Shown here: piece after piece, positions 44,681-47,943 of the stretch
Layout: each line of letters starts with the position of its first letter
Position numbering within the stretch: the first letter of the stretch is position 1
NCBI GenBank assembly: GCA_023442755.1
Contig: JAEZXS010000289.1
Location: 1-47,943, forward strand
Reading direction: 5' to 3'
DNA length: 47,943 nucleotides
DNA from: Pseudomonadota bacterium
GTDB lineage: Bacteria > Desulfobacterota > Syntrophobacteria > Syntrophobacterales > Syntrophobacteraceae
The notes under the pieces: model-generated
Told to the model about the DNA's origin: nothing
Databases searched by the model: none
What the model saw: the letters and a program-made list of their open reading frames with translations, nothing else
Program-made: the position numbers and the translations under genes

Positions 44681-45916
44681 ATGCAAACTGCAACCGGCGC
44701 CAGCGTGCGCCAGAAACACCTCGGCGAGAAAGGCCTTATTCTGCTCATAGCCTTTCTGAGCGCCTTTCCTCCGCTGTCCACGGATATCTATCTTCCCGCC
44801 CTGCCCGGAATGTCGAAGTATTTCGGCGTGCCCGTAGCCCTGACCAACCTCAGCCTGATCTTCTTCTTCGTTTTTTTCAGCTTCGGCATGCTCTTCTGGG
44901 GCCCGCTCAGCGACAAGTACGGGCGCAAACCCATACTCTCCGCCGGTATGCTGGTCTACATTGCGGCATCAGCCCTGTGTGCGGCGGCCGGCGACATCTA
45001 CTGGCTGATCGGCGCGCGCATCCTCCAGGCGGTTGGGTGCGGCGCGGCCTGCGCCGTTGCCACCGCGCTGGTAAAAGACGTGTATGCCGCCCGGAAGAGG
45101 GAAACCATCCTGGCGCTGGTGCAGTCCATGGTGGTGATAGCCCCGGCGGTTGCCCCGATCTTCGGCGCGCTCCTGTTGAAATTCACCTCATGGAGAGGCG
45201 TTTTCTGGAGCCAGAGCGGCATCGGGCTCCTGGCCCTGGCAGGGGCTCTCGCCATGGAGGAGACCATCGGCCGGAGGTATTCCGGAACGATACTACAGAC
45301 CATGGGGAGGCTCGGTGCGGTCCTTCGGAACCCGGGGTTCGCGTCCCTGCTCGTGGTCTTCTCCATGACGGGCATCCCGATAATGGCCTTTATAGCGTCC
45401 TCGTCCTACATCTACCAGAACGCGTTCGACCTGAGCGAACAGATGTACAGCTATTATTTTGCGGTAAACGGCGCTTCGCTGATGTTGGGGCCCGCCGTGT
45501 ACATGCGCCTTTCGAGAAGGCTCCCGCGCAGGGCCATCATTGCCGGGTGCTTCGCGGCATTCATTGCGAGCGGCTTCTGCATCTTCTGCTTTGGAAATCT
45601 CAAGCCCTGGGTTTTCGCCGCATCGCTCCTTCCCACAACCATAGCCGGAAGCTGCATCCGCGCGCCGGCGGTGAACCTCATGCTCGAGCAGCAGCAGGAA
45701 GATACCGGTTCGGCTTCTTCCCTCATTGGGTTTTTCGGGATTATGAACGGGAGCATCGGGATGCTCCTGATCTCTTTCGGATGGATCGATGTCGTCTCGG
45801 CCCTGGGGATTATCAGTATGGGGACAGGGGCGGTCTGCGGATCGCTCTGGCTCTTCCTGTGCGGAAAATCCTTCATCCGGCGCGTCCCGGAGCGCCGCGC
45901 CGCGCTGTCGGAGTGA
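44681..45916 (+). CDS. Bcr/CflA-family MFS drug efflux permease
   Basis: 411 residues with 12 membrane helices. LSAFPPLSTDIYLPALPGM at 24-42 (the D-x-Y-LPA Bcr/CflA signature), GPLSDKYGRKPIL at 74-86 (MFS motif A) and GARILQAVGCGAACAVA are all present. Family members export chloramphenicol, bicyclomycin or sulfonamide-type compounds using the proton gradient. GGAGG lies about 13 nt before ATG 44681, somewhat long. A hairpin follows the stop. Confidence 0.92.
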   Translation: MQTATGASVRQKHLGEKGLILLIAFLSAFPPLSTDIYLPALPGMSKYFGVPVALTNLSLIFFFVFFSFGMLFWGPLSDKYGRKPILSAGMLVYIAASALCAAAGDIYWLIGARILQAVGCGAACAVATALVKDVYAARKRETILALVQSMVVIAPAVAPIFGALLLKFTSWRGVFWSQSGIGLLALAGALAMEETIGRRYSGTILQTMGRLGAVLRNPGFASLLVVFSMTGIPIMAFIASSSYIYQNAFDLSEQMYSYYFAVNGASLMLGPAVYMRLSRRLPRRAIIAGCFAAFIASGFCIFCFGNLKPWVFAASLLPTTIAGSCIRAPAVNLMLEQQQEDTGSASSLIGFFGIMNGSIGMLLISFGWIDVVSALGIISMGTGAVCGSLWLFLCGKSFIRRVPERRAALSE

Positions 45917-45924
45917 CAGAAGAG

Positions 45925-45959
45925 CAGGGGCTAAATCACGCGCTTGATTCAGCCCCCTG
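45925..45959. terminator. terminator-like hairpin after efflux permease
   Basis: CAGGGGCTAAATCA pairs with TTGATTCAGCCCCCTG with one bulged G; loop CGCGC. It lies 9 nt after the permease stop. There is no U-run on either strand. Confidence 0.5.
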
Positions 45960-46017
45960 TGAGCGAAGAAAGAAAGTCAATGATCCGGAATGAATCGTGC
46001 GTGCTCCGATTTTCCGA

Positions 46018-46193
46018 TCGCGGCTAAAGGCCGCTCAGGCCGTTGAAAAAGCCCTCAATCCGTCGCCCCGACGAAAGTCGGGGTCCAGAAGTACTTGAAA
46101 AAACTGGGTTCCGGCTTTCGCCGGAATGACGATTACGGTGATTTTAGGGTTTGTCATCAGTCTGCGCGGCTAAAGACCTCTCCCACAAATGCA
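46018..46193. repeat. mosaic of palindromic repeats
   Basis: This contains a GCGGCTAAAGGCCGC unit (46020-46034), hairpin CCCCGAC-GAAA-GTCGGGG (46066-46083), hairpin TTCCGGC-TTTC-GCCGGAA (46109-46126, followed by TGAC), and a CGCGGCTAAAGACCTCTCCCAC unit near 46165-46187. The TTCCGGCTTTCGCCGGAA-type element is a widespread intergenic repeat. No gene is in the 299-base gap. Confidence 0.6.
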
Positions 46194-46215
46194 AGTCAAT
46201 GCGATGGCCGTGCGC

Positions 46216-46890
46216 CTATCTCGGGCTTGTGCCGCCGGATTTGATATAGTTTTCGATTATTCCCGCTATCTGCTTGGCGGTTTTCTTCACGTCCTTTTCC
46301 GAAGCGTTCTTGGACATGACGAACTTGGCTGCGGCAACGTAGGGGTTCATCGTGGCGACCGCCGTTACGGAGGCCCCGGGGCCCTTACCGCCTGACTTGG
46401 TATCGGTGCCGAAGATTGCGAAAGGCTCCGTTTTGCTCTTGGTAAGGTCGGTAAGCGTCACTTCTATCTGCATTTCACTCTCGCCGATTCCAAAACCGAT
46501 TGCGGCTCTCTGGAAGCGGTTCCCCTGGTCGACCTCGACAAACTGTCCCTGCACGAGCCACCCGCCGGCCGGGGTGTCCTGTCCACGGTAAAGCCTGGTC
46601 GCCGGAATCTGCTTCTTTTCCAGAACCTTGGTAATGGATGAGGCGAGGAGGTCCTGCAGCTTCATCGCTTTGGACGCCGGGTCCTGCTGGAGTCTGCGGG
46701 GCCGGTTCAGCAGCCCTCGCTCCGGGGTGACGTTTCGCACGTCGATCGCAAATTCCGTGACGTAGATCATTGCCGGTTTGGAAGCGACGGCCGGAGGGGC
46801 GGCAGGTGCAGTCTGGGCCGGACATACGGAGACCAGTGCCGGAATTAGCAGGAAAAGCGACACCATAGAGCCGATCGCGATTTTTCTCAT
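46216..46890 (-). CDS. DUF4410-type exported protein
   Basis: 224 residues with a Sec signal peptide (MRKIAIGSMVSLFLLIPALV, then CPAQ). The mature part has YVTEFAID, a stretch WLVQGQFVEVDQGN and RAAIGFGIGESEMQIEVTL, which are the DUF4410 hallmarks. The family is a periplasmic or outer-membrane-linked group related in fold to CsgG-type proteins; its function is unknown. GAGGAG lies 7 nt before ATG 46890 and decides the start over ATG 46962. Possible cell-envelope role. Confidence 0.75.
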   Translation of the reverse strand: MRKIAIGSMVSLFLLIPALVSVCPAQTAPAAPPAVASKPAMIYVTEFAIDVRNVTPERGLLNRPRRLQQDPASKAMKLQDLLASSITKVLEKKQIPATRLYRGQDTPAGGWLVQGQFVEVDQGNRFQRAAIGFGIGESEMQIEVTLTDLTKSKTEPFAIFGTDTKSGGKGPGASVTAVATMNPYVAAAKFVMSKNASEKDVKKTAKQIAGIIENYIKSGGTSPR

Positions 46891-47476
46891 TGGGCTACTC
46901 CTCAATGACGGGTTAGATGGATAGGTCGATTTCCAGCAGGGCCGGGCGCTGCGAGGCCGCAACCGGCGCCTGTTCGCCTCGCCGCAACAGAGCCGGCGCA
47001 GGTGTATTCCGATTGTGAGCTTCAGGGCGCTTGCAGAATCGATTTTTAAAACAGCAGGGATAATTATTCCAGATTGAATCTGACAAGATAAATCTGTGTC
47101 AGTCTATTTTTCAACCCGCCAAAAGTCAAATAGTTTGCACCGTGAGTAAAGCCGGATTAAATATAACTACGATTCTTTGGCGGGAAGGATTCGCTTCGAC
47201 TATGCACTTTCTTAACTACTGACTTCTTCCCGGTAAGGATTTACAGTCGAATATGTATCCAATGCCGGTTTGTCAGGACTCAAAAAATTAGTACCGCACA
47301 GAAGGAATCCAAAAAATGCTGCAGTGCCGGGTAAAATGATGCTAGAATCCGGGCCTCTGCAATCCTCACCCTGACAATTAAATAAGACGGCCCTGAGGCT
47401 GAGAGCTACTGAATATGGAAGTCCATATCGATGTTCGGAAAGCAGAATGGTTTACGCCCAGCAGAAAGGATCTAAA
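46891..47476. other. 586-base gap upstream of efflux lipoprotein gene
   Basis: AT-rich, with no protein-like frame on either strand; the long antisense frame under 47378-47860 is a shadow of the efflux gene. It probably holds the promoters of both the DUF4410 gene and the membrane-fusion gene, but I cannot place them. Confidence 0.45.
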
Positions 47477-47943
47477 TTGCGAGCCCCAGACGTAAGAAAG
47501 CCGGCCCTTCTCCTGATCTTCCTGTCTGTCGTGCTTGCTATGGCAGGATGCAAAGAAAAGAACCAGTATGTGGCGCCTCCTCCTCCTGCCGTCACCGTTG
47601 TCCATCCCGTTCAAAAAGAGGTGACCGACTATCTGGAGTTTACGGGGAACACGCAAGCTGTAGCGTCGGTGGAGATACGGGCGCGGGTTCAGGGATTTCT
47701 TCAAAGCGTCAATTTCAAAGAGGGCGCCCTGGTGAAAAAGGGGGATCTGCTCTACATAATAGAACAACCCCCCTACCAGGCCGCGGTGGACAAGGCGGCC
47801 GGGGACCTGGAGGCCAAAAAGGCCATATATGAGAAGTCCGAAGTCGAGTATCAGCGGCAAGTGCGCCTCATGAAGGAAAATGCCACATCGGACCGCGAGC
47901 TGAATAACGCGAAAGGGACCCGGGATGCCGCGAAGGCCGATGT
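47477..47943 (+). CDS. RND efflux membrane-fusion lipoprotein (partial)
   Basis: The gene runs off the right edge with 155 codons visible. It starts at TTG 47477 with AAAGGA 6 nt upstream. A lipoprotein signal ends in VLAMAGC (Cys25), placing it on the inner-membrane outer face. The AcrA/MexA fold follows: VTDYLEFTGNTQAVASVEIRA then GFLQSVNFKEGALVKKGDLL (lipoyl/barrel-sandwich half), then the start of the alpha-hairpin YQAAVDKAAGDLEAKKAIYE. A pump gene and outer-membrane channel probably follow outside the window. Confidence 0.88.
   Translation, partial: MRAPDVRKPALLLIFLSVVLAMAGCKEKNQYVAPPPPAVTVVHPVQKEVTDYLEFTGNTQAVASVEIRARVQGFLQSVNFKEGALVKKGDLLYIIEQPPYQAAVDKAAGDLEAKKAIYEKSEVEYQRQVRLMKENATSDRELNNAKGTRDAAKAD

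Noticed and set aside
44488..45993. 501-codon frame overlapping the Bcr/CflA gene
   Set aside because: It is the +2 shadow of a clear 12-helix permease; its translation is Arg/His/Pro-rich without domains.

Overview
The window looks like chromosomal DNA of a GC-rich anaerobic Desulfobacterota (former Deltaproteobacteria) member, of the sulfate-reducing or syntrophic kind. The grounds are a complete tmcDCBA set (transmembrane redox complex with tetraheme cytochrome c3), a selenocysteine formate dehydrogenase, a c-type-heme sensor kinase and a very high density of PAS kinases and universal stress proteins. I cannot name the species. No rRNA, tRNA, CRISPR array, transposase or phage gene was seen.

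Layout. 0.2-7.6 kb holds small accessory genes: a pentapeptide-repeat protein, a Thg1-like 3'-5' polymerase, a CapA-type metallophosphatase with an alpha/beta hydrolase, an NmrA-like oxidoreductase, a GYD protein, a phasin-like protein and small proteins. 7.9-17.6 kb is a signalling block: a two-domain KaiC-like ATPase with a histidine kinase, divergent from a 1354-residue DUF4118/multi-PAS/PocR kinase and its Rcp1-like receiver, then a receiver-PAS-GAF kinase. 18.7-21.4 kb is fdhA, read through an in-frame UGA (Sec360) with a SECIS-like hairpin. A Tat-exported multicopper oxidase is convergent to it.

23.8-38.7 kb is the centrepiece, all on the plus strand. A sigma-54-type promoter precedes an unknown 178-residue protein, a tandem Usp and a receiver; then come tmcD, tmcC, tmcB and tmcA. 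Next are a divergent receiver, a receiver-PAS-kinase, a membrane kinase with two c-heme motifs in its periplasmic domain, a second receiver-kinase and a PAS-PAS sigma-54 activator. A protein-kinase-like gene with a Usp closes the run. Inferred working model: TmcA exchanges electrons with periplasmic cytochromes, TmcC and TmcB carry them across the membrane, the diheme kinase reads periplasmic redox state, and the receiver-kinases and activator feed back on the sigma-54 promoter.

38.8-47.9 kb carries an ABM-like protein, a Kef-type antiporter, an MMPL/HpnN-like RND protein, a Bcr/CflA efflux permease, a DUF4410 protein and the start of an RND-pump membrane-fusion lipoprotein that runs off the right edge. 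REP-like and other dispersed palindromic repeats sit in several intergenic gaps (15.3, 18.4, 37.0, 38.7 and 46.0-46.2 kb). Long antisense reading frames are common here because of GC bias and were left out.
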